Source of the DNA: Epiperipatus broadwayi
Lineage: Eukaryota; Onychophora; Udeonychophora; Euonychophora; Peripatidae
DNA: 64,000 nt
Assembly: GCA_028023455.1 (NCBI GenBank)
Contig: JAQFVV010006238.1
Coordinates: forward strand, 5,714,572 to 5,778,571
Direction: 5' to 3'
The position numbers were made by a program, and so were the translations under genes. Shown piece after piece: positions 24,526 through 36,810 of this stretch. The notes beneath the pieces are model-generated. The model had not been told where the DNA came from and did no database searches. It saw nothing but the letters and a program-made list of their open reading frames with translations. Within the stretch, counting starts at the first letter, position 1; every line of letters begins with the position of its first letter.

Positions 24526-24747
24526 GAGTAGGCACTAGATAGAGATTTTATGCACAAGCCTTCTGGCATCCTTTGATTGCTCTAGCTTGCTGTGTGTAGC
24601 AATACGCATAGTGAGTTTTGCCTGTTTTATAAAGTATGAATTAATGGTAAAAGCTAAAAAGACTAAAGTAATGTTCAATGGATTTTTACTAAAGAAGAAA
24701 ACCATATATTAATAAGGTGGTATTAGAAGAAATTAACGACTACATAT

Positions 24748-25556
24748 AACTAGTTTTTGTTCATAAGAAGTTTGACCAACAGACTTGAAAGACAGACACA
24801 ACAATCTATAGATTTTGAACTCTATACTCTGTCACTCTACAACCACACAAGCCAAAACCTTCATTTCAATAAATATATACATAAAAAAACTTTCACACAA
24901 TATATAACCTTTTTTTTTAACTTGCAGAAATGACAATCAGATTAAATATATTTTGTTTAGCTGCTTGTTTGTAAATCCTAATAATGTTTTTTATTTTCTT
25001 ATAATTATTAAATAAGCAAAACCGAATTATATTAGTTTAATTCAATTGTGTCTCTCAGGTCTTTAATTTACCTTTCATATCTAATCCATTATCACCTAAT
25101 GCTGTATGTAATTTACCTGACAAATTTCATTCGTCACTGTTACACATTTTTACAAAGAATAAGAAAAAAGCGTATTAAATTTACTTTAAGTTTAATAAAA
25201 TAATAAGATGTTTACTCTGTCTCAACTGCCATTACATTTTTTTTAAAAAAAAAAAAATGTTAGGAACGTCGAATAGTGTCAACAGAAATTAAAATTGTAA
25301 TTACAAATAACAAACATCAGACTACATGTTTATTACTTTAAATAAAAATAAACTTAATATATTCATATAACCAAACATTAAATTGATTTTAAAAATTTTT
25401 AACTAAAAATTAATTCATTTGTTTTTAATTAATAAAAGTTTAAGCCCCTATTTATTGACACTATTTGGGGGACGGGGGACGGCAAGAGAATAAATGTGTA
25501 GTGACTAATTTATTTTTTTTAGAAAAGAAAAAATATAAATACAATAATTATATTTC
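24748..25556. other. Third interruption of the RTE copy, containing a SINE relic
   Basis: RTE homology stops near 24755 and restarts near 25557. The first part, 24760-24860 on the minus strand, resembles the family G SINE (ttcataagaagtttga, ctctgtcactctacaacca). The remainder is AT-rich with a short G-run near 25466-25480 and no recognisable gene. No target duplication was identified. Confidence 0.5.
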
Positions 25557-25804
25557 GTATAGATATAATACCTTTTGTACAAATAATATAATAGGAAATA
25601 TGTCTATATCTTTGAAAAGGAAGATTTTTAATAAAACTGGTTTACTAGTTTTCACTTATGGAACTGGGACTTGGAGACAAAACAGAAAAGCAAAAGAAAG
25701 AATTCACATCACTCAACAAAGTATAGGGAGATGTACGTTATGATTAGGATGACGAGATCAAAAGCGAAATAGATGGGTAAGAAAAGAGAGAAATTTCTGC
25801 AATC

Positions 25805-26285
25805 AATTGTGCTTATATGTTGGACTATTTTCATCCCCTAACATTGAATACTGAATGTCCTAAAAAATAAATTAAATTTTATTTCACTTTTAAAAATTAC
25901 ATTAATCTGTTAGTAATAACACCCAGACTAGTATATATACAACATTTCGAGTGATATTATTCTCATCCTTTTTTCAGGTAATGCTATCCTGATCAGTGAC
26001 AAAACTAGCATGGGAATTGAACCTTGTCCTTTAGGATAGTGCTCTAACTAACAGTCATTTGAGTTTGATTCCCATGTTAGTATTGTATCACTGGTCAGAT
26101 CAGAAACATGAAGTAGAGAGTAATACTACTCAAAACATTGTATATTTACTAACCTATGCATTTATACTAACAGTCAGATGTGATTAAAAAAATTGCTAAA
26201 GTTTAAATTTTTGGTCTAAAGACATTAAATATTTAATATAAGGACAATTAAATGCCATCATCACAAACTTTCAGGCAAATACTGT
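25805..26285. mobile_element. Inverted pair of family C SINEs inside RTE copy (C2)
   Basis: A minus-strand SINE (about 25815-26055) reads, in its own direction, ttagagcactatcc, the B box ggttcaattccc, gtcactgatcagg, and hairpin gaataatatcactcgaaatg. A plus-strand SINE follows (gtttgattcccatg near 26068, gtatcactggtcagatcag, acattgtatatttactaacc). The outer end at 25817 reads ttatatgttggactatttt, as in C1. RTE sequence lies on both sides. The two tRNA-like heads meet in the middle, so the pair is head to head. Confidence 0.72.
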
Positions 26286-26499
26286 CATTAATGAAAAAAG
26301 GAATAATAATAAATGGATAGTTGAAGTCTTAAGCCAGAACCAAAAGACCAAAAGACCTAAAAAAAATACCACATTCAAGATAGATGGATGAAATAATGAA
26401 GTTTCTGATCTGATGTGGAGAAGATAAGCTAGTGGTCAGAGAAACTGCATTAAACTTAGAGAGATCATCCTGCAGTGGATAATAATTGAAAATGATGAT

Positions 26500-26960
26500 G
26501 ATTTGTGAATTAGATTTATAGTAAAAGTAAAGCAACCTATTTTAATGAATAGACCATTGCAAAGTTAAGGGCTCTCCATCAGTGTCTAAACAATGTAAGT
26601 GATAAAGTTTTCACTGGGTTTACCATATGCTGGATTGTAAGAGTTTGAATGGTTTTGCATTCTTGCTCCATACTCTAACTAAAGAGACACTCTTTTATTA
26701 ACCTATGTTGGATGATTAATTGGTTTGGTTATTGACTATTAAAAAAAATCCTAAAAAAAATTACTCAGCTTGGATCCAAAGTCATGGCAGATGTGTTTGT
26801 ATCTGCACTATGTGATCTTTTAGATTTATAAGATCTTTTAATTAGGAAATCATTTAATTTTATACTTTTTTGGCATATTATATAACTTGAATAAAAACAA
26901 CTTCAAGATGTGATATTATGTAAAGTACTTTGTATTAACATTGATAATGATCAAATGGCT
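26500..26960. other. Intergenic, nothing recognised
   Basis: No gene or repeat recognised in this stretch. Confidence 0.45.
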
Positions 26961-26961
26961 T

Positions 26962-27065
26962 TCCTATTTGGAGTTCATACGAAATTTAAGATTCAGAAGA
27001 ACAGAGCGACCACAATCCTGTGAAATGTCTGCCACTCTATCACTACACCTAACAATGCAGAAAAT
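26962..27065 (-). mobile_element. Family G tRNA-derived SINE relic
   Basis: Diverged copy of the repeat seen at 39 kb and 46-51 kb: ggagttcatacgaaatttaag, then tctgccactctatcactacacc. On the minus strand this reads as a degenerate tRNA-like head followed by the SINE body. Confidence 0.45.
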
Positions 27066-27779
27066 ATGCAACCTTGCATATAGATAAGGAAGTAAAACGG
27101 CTTTTAAATAACCAACTGCAGGGCAAAGATTTCTGCACCAATTACTTGTGCAGAAATCATAAGTAAAGGCAGTACATATCAGGTTTGCTAATTGCTATGT
27201 GGATTAAGTTTGAAAAAAGTTTGCCCATTCTACATAAAAAAACATACTTTCAAGTAATATATATATATATATGTAAGAAAATATTCTGATGCATATCAGC
27301 TGTTTGAAGTTTAGACATATTCGCAAAAAGTGATGATGAAATATAATGGCTGGGAAAGTAATTTGAATATATATATATCTATGCGCGAGTGTGTGTGTGC
27401 ATGAATGTGAACTTGTATATAAAAGATAAAACACGTTTAAATATGCTACTGTAAAGTCACTATTTTTCAATAGCTAATCATCCAAAATTAACTGTAAATG
27501 AGTATTTAACCATTTCTTCACTCGAGGTTTGAGCATTTTTAAATCTTCTTAACAAATGAAGAACTGTTAAATACTCTTTGACAGACAATTCTAGACGATT
27601 AGCAACTTGAAAAAAAAATCCTAAATAAATTGCAAAATGAATAAACTTTTAATGATTTACTCAGCATAGATTTAAACTTCAGATTATAGATACAGCAAAA
27701 TGGAAATTACCCCTACACCAAAAATTTTATATATATAGATAAAACATCAAAATTAATATTCATGTAATTGTTATAATAT
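27066..27779. other. Intergenic, nothing recognised
   Basis: Short TA and GT tracts near 27255-27400; no gene recognised. Confidence 0.5.
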
Positions 27780-28038
27780 TAGTTGAAATATGATTTTTTT
27801 TTTACAGTACAGGTTTTTTCAGACATGCACTTATATATGTAATATATAGGAGGTTTGAATTCAGACTTTTACACAACTTTCAATGATTCATGCTACCTCA
27901 TACTGCGGATACCCTTGATCACACACATGTCGAAAAGATAAATAATTATGTGATTAAGTGTATCGGCAGTATGAGATAGCATGGATGGTTGAGGGTTGTG
28001 TAAAAGTTTGAGTTCAAACCCCCAATAATAGTTGAAAT
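27780..28038. mobile_element. Family B-related foldback without ribozyme (B3)
   Basis: Arms 27849-27925 and about 27955-28028 are reverse complements (ggtttgaattcagactttta / taaaagtttgagttcaaacc). The right arm aligns with the end of the 7.7-kb unit (gtgtatc..cagt.t.aga.ag, gg.ggttgtgtaaaagt). The centre has 'cgaaaagataaataat', as next to the ribozyme in the 6.9-kb copy, but the ribozyme itself is absent. The flanks tagttgaaata at 27780-27790 and 28029-28039 may be its target duplication. Confidence 0.6.
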
Positions 28039-28246
28039 AAATTATCAAACATCGCATGATTGCCATTCTTTATGCTTAGACAAATTGTTTTTCACAGAGG
28101 CAAAATTCTCCATACCATAGTGCCATTCAGTAGGCACTAGATAGGAATTTTATGCAAAATCTTCCTGCATCCATTGATTAATTTGTCTTGTACTGTGTGG
28201 CGCTACTGTATGGAGAGTTTTGCTTCTGTGAAAAATAGTTGAAATA
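28027..28246. mobile_element. Short family A foldback with 13-bp target duplication (A4)
   Basis: The body is 28040-28233, between perfect direct repeats aatagttgaaata at 28027-28039 and 28234-28246. The arms are cagaggcaaaattctccata and its inverse near the right end; a central deletion has removed the ribozyme region. It abuts the B3 foldback and uses the same short target. Confidence 0.82.
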
Positions 28247-28827
28247 CTTTCTAGTTACAGCATAAACAACAATTTGTATGACAAAAGAGTAGTCTGTCTT
28301 CTTTCATTTCCTTATTTTATTTTATATAGAAACATAGTCCAAATTAGGTTAGACAGAATAAATATTTAAATCAATCATGAAATTTGTTTTAAAGGTATTT
28401 AAATTGATTGATATTATTAATTGATATGTCTGAGAATTTTTCCAATTGAAACATTGTAAATACCCATTCAAATAATGGACATTTGTGTTATGATAGATAA
28501 CTGAAATACTCTCTAACCATAGATAAGACAATAATTTTTATGAGAAATGAATGATCCATCTTCACTTCTTATCTAATTTTCTTATATAAAGGGATATCTG
28601 AAACACAGGCTAAATTAAATGAATAAATTAAATGAATATTTGAATCAATCACCAAATTTATTCCATTTTCTAATTTTCTTATACAAAACTATAATGTTTA
28701 GGCTAGAAAGAATGAATATTTAAATCAATCAAAAAATTTATTTTAAAAGATGTTTTTAATTGATTAGAATTATTAATTGACACATCTGTGATTTTTTTTG
28801 CAACTTAAATGTTATCAATATCTAATC
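28247..28827. other. Intergenic with locally duplicated segments
   Basis: Direct near-repeats of about 25-40 bp (gaatatttaaatcaatca, aaatttattttaaa, ttgattgatattattaattga) occur near 28355, 28640, 28715 and 28750, suggesting local duplication. No gene seen. Confidence 0.5.
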
Positions 28828-28953
28828 AACAATGAAAATATGGTCAAGTGTTGGTGGCCTAGTGGTTAGCATAGTTGCCTTCCAAGCAGCTGGCTCGGGT
28901 TTGCTTCCCAGTCAACATATTTGACACATGGAAAAAAACAATGAAAATATGGT
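28828..28953 (+). mobile_element. tRNA-Gly-like SINE with 17-bp target duplication
   Basis: Insert 28845-28936 between direct repeats aacaatgaaaatatggt at 28828-28844 and 28937-28953. The body 28850-28916 folds close to a full cloverleaf: acceptor gttg/caac, D-arm gcctagtggttagc, anticodon arm gttgc/gcagc with loop cuuccaa (UCC, glycine type), T arm around gtttgcttccc. It ends 'catggaaaaaaa', an A-tail. The duplication and tail show it is a retrotransposed copy, not a working tRNA gene, although A and B boxes are nearly intact. Confidence 0.85.
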
Positions 28954-29403
28954 AATATAGAATACTTCCAATGCTTAATGTGTATATATATATAGTACTT
29001 TAAGAATAAGTGTCATAAAACTGTCACTAGCTAACTTAAATGCCTCTAGTTATAGCATAAGATAAGAATTAATTAACTAACAATGTTCATTTTGTAAAGT
29101 TGTTAATGACAGATTTGCAAATTTTCAAATGTTATTCTCCTCTCAGTGCATTTTTCACATTGACATTTTCCAAAACATATCAGTTTTTATTTTTTCCAAA
29201 TACTTTTTGTATATATTTAAAGCAGTCATATACTTTGAAAGATTTGGTGCAATGGTAGGATGGTGGATTAATGAGCAAATGATCTTCAAATTAAAGCTCA
29301 ACTTTGTTCACTTCTAATACTGTAATGATCACATGACTCCTGAATAACAAATGTGATATATATATATATTTAAACAATATTTTTTTTTCAATAAGCTAAT
29401 TTA
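28954..29403. other. Intergenic, nothing recognised
   Basis: AT-rich; nothing recognised. Confidence 0.45.
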
Positions 29404-30559
29404 TACACCTGGGTCTCATTTTATGCCATAGATAGGTTCAGCAGAAAACCCGCATTAAAAAAAATTGCACAAAAATAGACTTAACTTACCTTGAAAAATG
29501 GGTTCTACATTCCAGTAATTTTCAGAAATCGCATAAAAGCAAATCAACAAGGAAAAATTATTTTAAAATTTGCATAAAAAAAATAAGCAAATAAAGTATG
29601 ACTAATAAAAAATTTCAAATATTTGAAAAAATTGATACAAGACAAACTTTTTTTACTTTTTTTATTAACTACATTTAATTTTATATTTTTTCATACATAT
29701 TTTAATTATTATTGCTATTTGACAATATGCAGTTCATTTGTAAACTGGCAAGAAATCAGATTTGTCACAAGTGGCAGTACAACTACCGCTACATTCAGTC
29801 TTGTGCTGCGTTAATGGTTTTCTATCGACAATGTAATAGATAATTAAGCTTGAGATGATGATTTTACTAATTGTTTATAAAGCTCACGATATCCAGACTG
29901 CTATGTCTAGCTGTTAGAGAATGCACTTTCACTAGTGCAACTCTATATATAACACATTTCTATGAGTGTGTTAATAATGATTAACAGTTAAATTTTTTTT
30001 ATGCAGGTGTATATATTCTAACCTGTAATTATGCATCTTCACTTCCAGATAATATATGGTATAAAATAAAATAGGTTCTAGCTCAGTTAATAGTTAATAA
30101 ATAAAACATTCAGCATTAAAATTAAAATGTTTCACTAGCTCAAATTTACAATACGAATAAGGTTCAGTTTATAAAATAAATTAAATAAATATTTAATATT
30201 TTCATGAGACTTAAAGTGAAAATACAGTAAACAAGATAGATTACATTGAGCCAATATCCCACAGGATACTACCTCAATGGCATAAGAACACTATCCCCCC
30301 TTTATTACTATTTCAAATAACAAACTCATAGTATTCTTATGACTTTAATAACTTCTACTCACTAAGATTAAACTAATAATTAAATCTTAATCTTCTATTT
30401 AATAATCTAGCTCAATAAAATAATCTCAGGTTCATAAAGTTTATTCTAAGTTAATTTAAAAATATGGTAGTAAAATATGAGAAGGGATTTTATGTCATAA
30501 TCTACTACACTGAAACTAATAATAATAAATAACAATAATAATATTCTTCATGTAATGAT

Positions 30560-32280
30560 ATAATAAATCATCATCATCATCATCATTATCAACCATTATC
30601 AATCCACTCAATAACCTCCAATTTAATCCATCTTCTCCGATCATTACTTCTCTCTCCACATCACCCCTACACATTTTCTATTTCATCCATCCATCTTAAT
30701 TCTCCTTCTCTTAATCCTTAATCCAGTTTAAAATTTCAATTGTCCATCTATTATCATCTCTTCTACAATATGTCCACCCAACTCCACTTCAATCTTTTAA
30801 TTTTTTCAATGAGGCATAACACCTTTTTCTCTTACCCATACATTTTTTTCGATCTCTTCTTGTACTCCCAACATACATCTCTCCATACTTCTTTGATTGT
30901 TGAAGCTCTTATTGATCTTCTATTATGCCAAGTCTCAGATCCATAAGTAAGAACTGGTAAAACACATTTTTAAAAACCTTTCTTTTCAAACACATAGCAT
31001 ATTTCCTTTATATCAAGTTATTTCTACCAAACACTCCAACCAAGTTTAATTCTATATTAATTTCCTATTATGTTTCCATTTTTAATAATCTGACCAATTT
31101 TGTACTCTTACTTCTTCTATTCATCATAATCAATCTTTATTTCATATTTTGGCAAATCGAAAACATCTTTCTTTATTATCTTTCCTACTTTCCTACTTTC
31201 ATCTGATAACTGCACATTTCCTCAGCCGCATTATTTGCAAAACAACTACACATCTGCAAAATCTAAATGACTTAAATAATCTCCATTTACTTTCCTCCTT
31301 TAGTTTCCCATTTTAATCCACAAAATACTTCTTGCCTGTAAAGTTTGGAGATATGGGACCTTGTCTCCCTTTCTCAATGTTGACTTTCCCGTATCATTAT
31401 GTAATCTAATTGTCTGTTGTTTTTATAAATATTCTTTAAAATATGACAATATCCTGGACAACCTTGATGATCCAAGCTTAATCCTGAAGAAAGTTTGAAC
31501 AAAGCCTTTTCATAATCTACAAATCCAAAACAAAGACAACTCATATATTTGTCCTTTCTATAACTTCTCTCAACTTGAATAGACTCTGTACTAAACCCTT
31601 TTAAACACTGTTCTCTTGTTGGGAAAACCAAGTCTCTGTAGCGGTTGTAATTATCTTGGTAAAAATTTTATATAAACTGATAAAAGCGATAGCTGTAATT
31701 TCAAATCTTCTTTTCTTTTAAATATAATATATTCTCATCTTCCAATCATCCGGCCACTTTATCATTTGCATTTGGTATAACTTCTATATTTTTTCTGTTT
31801 CTCCCTTCTTTTAATATCTATAATTCCATCATTACCTCCTTTCCTTTTCTCATTTATTGCATTTCTCACTTCTTCATTTAAAATTCTGGGCAATTCGAAG
31901 AGTAATAGATATAGGGGACTGTCTTTATTACTATATAATTCTTGAAAACTTCCCATTTCAGTCATCCCTCTTTTGTAAATCATCTTTTTCCTTTTGCGAT
32001 ATAAATTTCCTACCAAACCAAAGTTGTTTTCATTCTTAGACTTTTTTCTTCCCTTCTTGCTGTTCACGTTCTTCATCTTTTCACCTTTTGCACCTTTCAA
32101 ATCGGATATTCAATTCTTTTACACATCTTGCATATCATCATATTCCTCTTTCTTCTGTTCTCTGCTCAATGAATTTATTACTTGCCTTTTTCTCCCACTT
32201 TGTTGCGTTTTTAGTACGTTTTTCTTTTCTCAAATCGAACTGTTCAAATCTCTCTTGAAACCGTTTGTAGTTCTAATTTA
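30560..32280 (-). pseudogene. Antisense RTE-type retrotransposon copy, 5'-truncated
   Basis: Read on the minus strand, it ends at a (TGATGA)n-type tail, seen as the tcatcatcatcat run at 30569-30588, preceded by the conserved 3' block (ggttattgagtggattgata). The frame 32100-31762 contains LPRILNEEVRNAINEKRKGGNDGI, matching the pre-RT linker of RTE elements. The frame 31631-31374 contains LCFGFVDYEKA and a GYCHILKNIYKN block, as in the 42.9-43.1 kb copy. Stops and shifts separate these segments. Endonuclease sequence is missing, consistent with 5' truncation. Confidence 0.8.
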
Positions 32281-35200
32281 AATTTTTGAGATTCGGTGGA
32301 AACAACAAGTTTTCTTTTTCCTCGTTTACTACAGTATCTTACCCCCTTCGTGATCACTTCCTGTGTAAATAAAGAACAAAATATTTGTGGCAACTGATAG
32401 CATATAATTTAATATAATATTGTGATAACTGATTTATGACCAATAAAATAATGTAAGATTATGATTATTTAATTATAATGAATACCAATAAAATATTTAA
32501 ATTCTTAAATAATTCTCTATTTATCTTTTTATGCAAAATTATATATTTGTTTCGATTATTATGCATATATTGTGTTTTCATGCAGCGATGTGGAGAAATA
32601 AATAACTCGGACACAAAATTTTTAAATAACAAAAATTTAACAAGTTTATTACTAACAACAAACAAATAAACAATTTATTTACACTATTTACAGTGGATAT
32701 CCTTAACCTTTTTACTTTACAGTTTGATCTACTGGTTATATAAAAAATAATTTATATTTTAATTATATTTTATTTAGATTTAGGACAAAATTTTAAAAAA
32801 ATGTTACTATTTGGTTTCTCATTATGGTTAACTTATTACAAATAAATTTATCTACTTTATTAGCAACAGCATTTTATCCTTAATATTATTAAACTATCTT
32901 ATTTGTTTTAAAAAAAAATTCATACTTAGAAAACATTCCATAGAAAACAAAATTTTATAATGAGTATGGACTTCTCAAAATATTAAAAAAAAATTTCAAC
33001 TTGCAAAGTCAAAGATGTTACACAAAATATTATCCAAAATTCAATACTAGATTTTAGTATTTATCACACAATGTTTACTAATCATAATATATTCTTATTT
33101 AAGCCTTACTTTAGTATGATATAAGTGTAATCATCAATATATTTCTGTTAATCAATAAATAAAAAATATACTATGCATATTGTTTACATAATTTACTTTG
33201 TACTATTGTATTTTAAAAAATATGCAATACTTATTTTTTCTTAAAAAAAAAAATAATACTAAAGCATTTAAAATTATTATCACTTTAAAGAAAATATCTT
33301 TGTTTAGATACCTTGTTTTAAAAAAGTTTATATTTCATTTCCGAAATAAAATTCAAAATATATTCTATGATTCTTTTCTTTCCCTAGGATACTTTGGATC
33401 TTCAATTTTAAGTTATAATATTCTGCTCCTTATAAGCAAATAAACTAATCTTATCCAAAAACGATAGCATAACATAAGTTCTAAATTATTTATCATTTCT
33501 CTTAAACATATCTTACTAAACGATGCAGTTACATGAAATAAAGATCGCAAAAACAGATGCATAGGATTAAGAAAGAAAGCTAGAGTATTATTCTTAACAT
33601 ATCTCAAAATCATGGTACAGTGTGAAGAGGTAGGACATTTATCTGCCTAATATCCTCTAGTACAGGGACGATGTTAAAGCTATTTCTTCAGCTTTATTAG
33701 AACATCAAATATTTAAAGTAATATAAACACTGTCCAAATAAAATGTGTATCAGTCATAGGGCTTTGTTAACTATGCTGATAACCACATAAAGACTAAATA
33801 TTATTCCCATTCCTTATCATATCCTATTTTAAATATACATCATCTTGGTTTCCTGCTAACTATAGTACTTCCAAGCCACTATCTCAACATTATTTCTCAA
33901 GATTTTTCTACATCTTACATCGATAAATAACTATCTGCATTTACAAAAACAATAAATAAAATTCATTAATAGTTAAACAATTTAGCTGTTCCACAAGAAA
34001 AGTCTGTCCACTTCATCATTATATATGTCTAATCATATGCAATCTACTTAGACAATATTTGAATATCCCATATCATAAAAATTTTAAAAGAATCACATAA
34101 TTATTTGTTATGTTGGATTATATTACTAAAAAAAAAAAATTGTCGTATGCATATTTTCAAATCAATCCTATCTCATAATGTTTTTTAAAATGTTGTATAA
34201 AATGCAGTACATATAAGTAAAAAACTTTTACACTTCATTCTTCCAATTTATGGATGATCTAAAGAAAACAAAAAAATATACATTATAAATTATCAATAGT
34301 TATTATTATTACCAATAACCTTTATCTAGTCATCGTGTTCAGTAGGCTTCCTTTGTCCACTTGAGCATTGCAGATATAAAAAAAAAAATCACACCCATAC
34401 ACTTTATATTAAAATATTTTTAGCTAAATTATTAGATTATTATATTATAAAATTTTAATATTAATAAATTAATGTTTTTATGTTTTTCCTAATCTTATAT
34501 AAACATTTAGATTTAAACTAGGTTAACAAAATAAAAAGAATCAAAACTATAGTTACATATTTTCTTGATGATAGTTCCTGATAAATCCAAAATATTTATC
34601 ATTTTCTCTAGAGTTTTTTAAAAAATGTTCTCCTCTAAGTGCGTTAAAGTTTAAAATAAAATAATTATTAATCCATTTAGTAAAATTTATAGAAAATAAT
34701 CCTAGGTTTTAGTATTTAAGATGATAATTATTAAATCATAATATTACTTAATCCCGTGAAGCTTCTTAATCTTCTCTACCAATATTCTCTGCATATCCGA
34801 TGCATCAATCCATCTAATTTAACTTTAAAATATTCGATAAACTTTTAAGTACTATTTGTATTTCCATGGATCCATCTTTTATTCAACTATGTGTTCACTT
34901 TTTATATATGTTTCCTTCTTGATACATTTAAACTTTCGTTTGGTAATATATGATATAAAAATATTTTTTTAAAAATGTTACCTTCAGAAAGGATATAACA
35001 TTTTACTCCTTTTGATATAATATATTATAAAATGATTTATGCAATATACAATTGTCTTATTACTATTTAAAAATAAATCTTGGATAAACTTATAAATAAT
35101 AACGCGTCTCCAATTTTTTCATTAGACTCCGTATGATGTCCGAGCTGTGGTTTTTTTATGTACCAAAAAAAGTTCTCCGGTTATGCATAAATAAAGCTGT

Positions 35201-36570
35201 ATCAATAAATATTTCAAATATTTCTTCAGTATTACAATTTATATCCATTTTATTTCATAGTATATCCATTTTTTATTGCGTAGTTTAGGTTAAACTTTTA
35301 GATAAAATACGACTGATAAAGAACTTTAAAAAATTTAACAAAGCATGTTAAACGAAATTATTAAAATATTTTTTAGTTTACACCCTTTTTTTTTGCAAGT
35401 TACTTTTAAAATATTAATTAATTTTTTGCAGATAAAGTTATAAGAAAGTACAAAAAAAAATTGACTAAAATAAAAGATTTTAAAAATACTATCTTTTGAT
35501 AGTTATAATTTACCTTTCTCCGGTTTCAATACATTATTAATCTCCCCCGATAACTTAGTTACGACGATATTTATAGTCTGTAAGAATACCTATTCCTATT
35601 GGTTAATTCTTACTTTAGATTGAGAACAAATTTACATATTTTTAGTTTATAGTAGAATTATATTTGAAAATAAAAAAAATGATGACGTAATGAACTTAAA
35701 ATATTATTTAAAATATTACTTTTAAATAAATTATTATTTTATTAAAACTATTTAAACATTGAAAATAACTTTTAAAATAACATTTAATAACTTATTCCAT
35801 TTCTTAATATTCAATTTATCTATTTTTATTTAAATAAAATATTTAATTTTTATATTATGAATGTATTCGTCTTTATTACATCATTTAAGCATGTTATACG
35901 ATAGTTAACTTAATGTTTAATATTATTTACTTTTATGATAGGCAATAATTCTATTCAATTCTATAATATAACTTTTAAAATATTTTAAACTTTGTTATTA
36001 TTTCAAACAAGCGTGTGTGTGAGAGTATACATTAAAAATCACATGATTCATAACTTTGACAGACGATTTTCAATCTATTTCTCTGCCTAGATTTATATAA
36101 TTGATACACTTATTATATTATATAAAATAATTATAAAAAATTTGGAAGAACAATTTAGAAAATATAGAATTAGATATAATTTTCACCATCATAAAGTTTA
36201 TTTTAAAAATATACTATATTAATTTTTGCTTATTAAATATGATTATAAATTTAAACACTGTATTTATTAACTTATCAGTTTTAAACTATTAAAATCGAAT
36301 TTATTAAATATACTTTTAATATTTATAGCTGTGTTATTTAATATGGCCAGCTTTTACAACCATATGAAACAATATTTAAAGCTTTATATAACTATTTTTA
36401 AATGATTTTATATACTACGTATTCTCTTGAGCTTCAAATTGTACTTTAAAGATATAATTGACTTAATATAATTAATGTATTAAAAGAACATATTCTAAAT
36501 TTAAAATTTTTAGTAATTGTCTGTTATGAACTATTACTGGCCTATAGAAAAGGGCACAATATATATATAT
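32281..36570. other. Long AT-rich stretch, no gene
   Basis: More than 4 kb of very AT-rich DNA. The frames present (60-81 codons) have low-complexity Phe/Ile/Lys/Asn composition. I see no transposase signature, no structural RNA and no clear repeat. Confidence 0.5.
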
Positions 36571-36810
36571 ATATATGGACAAACTTTTAGACAGAAAAAA
36601 GTTACAAATAAAAACTTTTAAAGATATGTTCTTTTTAAGAAGAGATTAAAAATCCTTAAATATTTTTACTTGTAACTTTTTTCTGTCTAAAAGTTTCTCC
36701 ATGTACATAGTGTATAAAAGAAAATATAAACATATTTTAAAGATACATTCTTTTTAAGTAGAAAATAAAAGTTATAACTTTTTTCTGTCTAAAAGTTTCT
36801 CCATATATAT
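36571..36810. repeat. Hairpin-forming repeat with a third copy of its terminus
   Basis: acaaacttttagacagaaaa (from 36580) is inverted at 36671-36700 (ttttctgtctaaaagtttct) and occurs again in that same orientation at 36780-36802. The intervening word tttaaagata(t/c) and ttctttttaag also repeat. This looks like a miniature inverted-repeat element plus a partial duplicate. Confidence 0.75.

Larger units (their letters stand above)
24084..24640. mobile_element. Family A palindromic element with 10-bp target duplication (A2)
   Basis: The body is 24094-24630, bounded by aaagtatgaa at 24084-24093 and 24631-24640. RTE sequence continues on both sides. Two inverted arms meet in a divergent centre near 24385; each holds a hammerhead segment pointing outward. 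The left arm runs about 55 bp further (atcacatgatcactac...) than the right arm, which stops at ttttgcctgttttat. Unequal arm ends are what arbitrary start points on a circular or multimeric template would give. Confidence 0.85.
22755..26500 (+). pseudogene. Old RTE-type retrotransposon copy, broken by about four insertions
   Basis: Segments align in order with the RTE element at 41.0-44.0 kb. 22990-23490 matches the RT core (nucleotides 'ggaattacagacctatcagtc', 'aattatgaaaaggcatttga', 'aatggagattattta'). 24000-24083 matches the FADD-to-downstream part ('gatgatgtaattagg', 'gcaaataatgctt'). 24641-24755 matches 'aaaaagactaaagtaatgtt'. 25557-25800 matches the C-terminal part (frame KRKIFNK, then the TYG.GTW motif, ITQQSIGRC). 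26300-26500 matches the 3' end with 'ctgcagtggat' and a short gatgat tail. Gaps at 23497-23994, 24094-24630, about 24760-25555, and about 25805-26280 are later insertions. The reading frame is destroyed throughout. Confidence 0.8.

Noticed and set aside
25465-25743. 92-codon frame as an independent gene
   Set aside because: Its second half is the RTE C-terminal region (KRKIFNK...GTW) and its first half is unrelated AT-rich DNA, so it is a chance fusion across a relic boundary.
28850-28916. Functional tRNA-Gly gene
   Set aside because: It has an A-tail and a 17-bp target duplication, a mismatch in the T stem and wobble pairs in the acceptor stem, all indicating a retroposed copy.
30565-30590. 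Stand-alone (TCA)n microsatellite
   Set aside because: It is the reverse of the (TGATGA)n tail that ends RTE copies, directly next to RTE 3' sequence.
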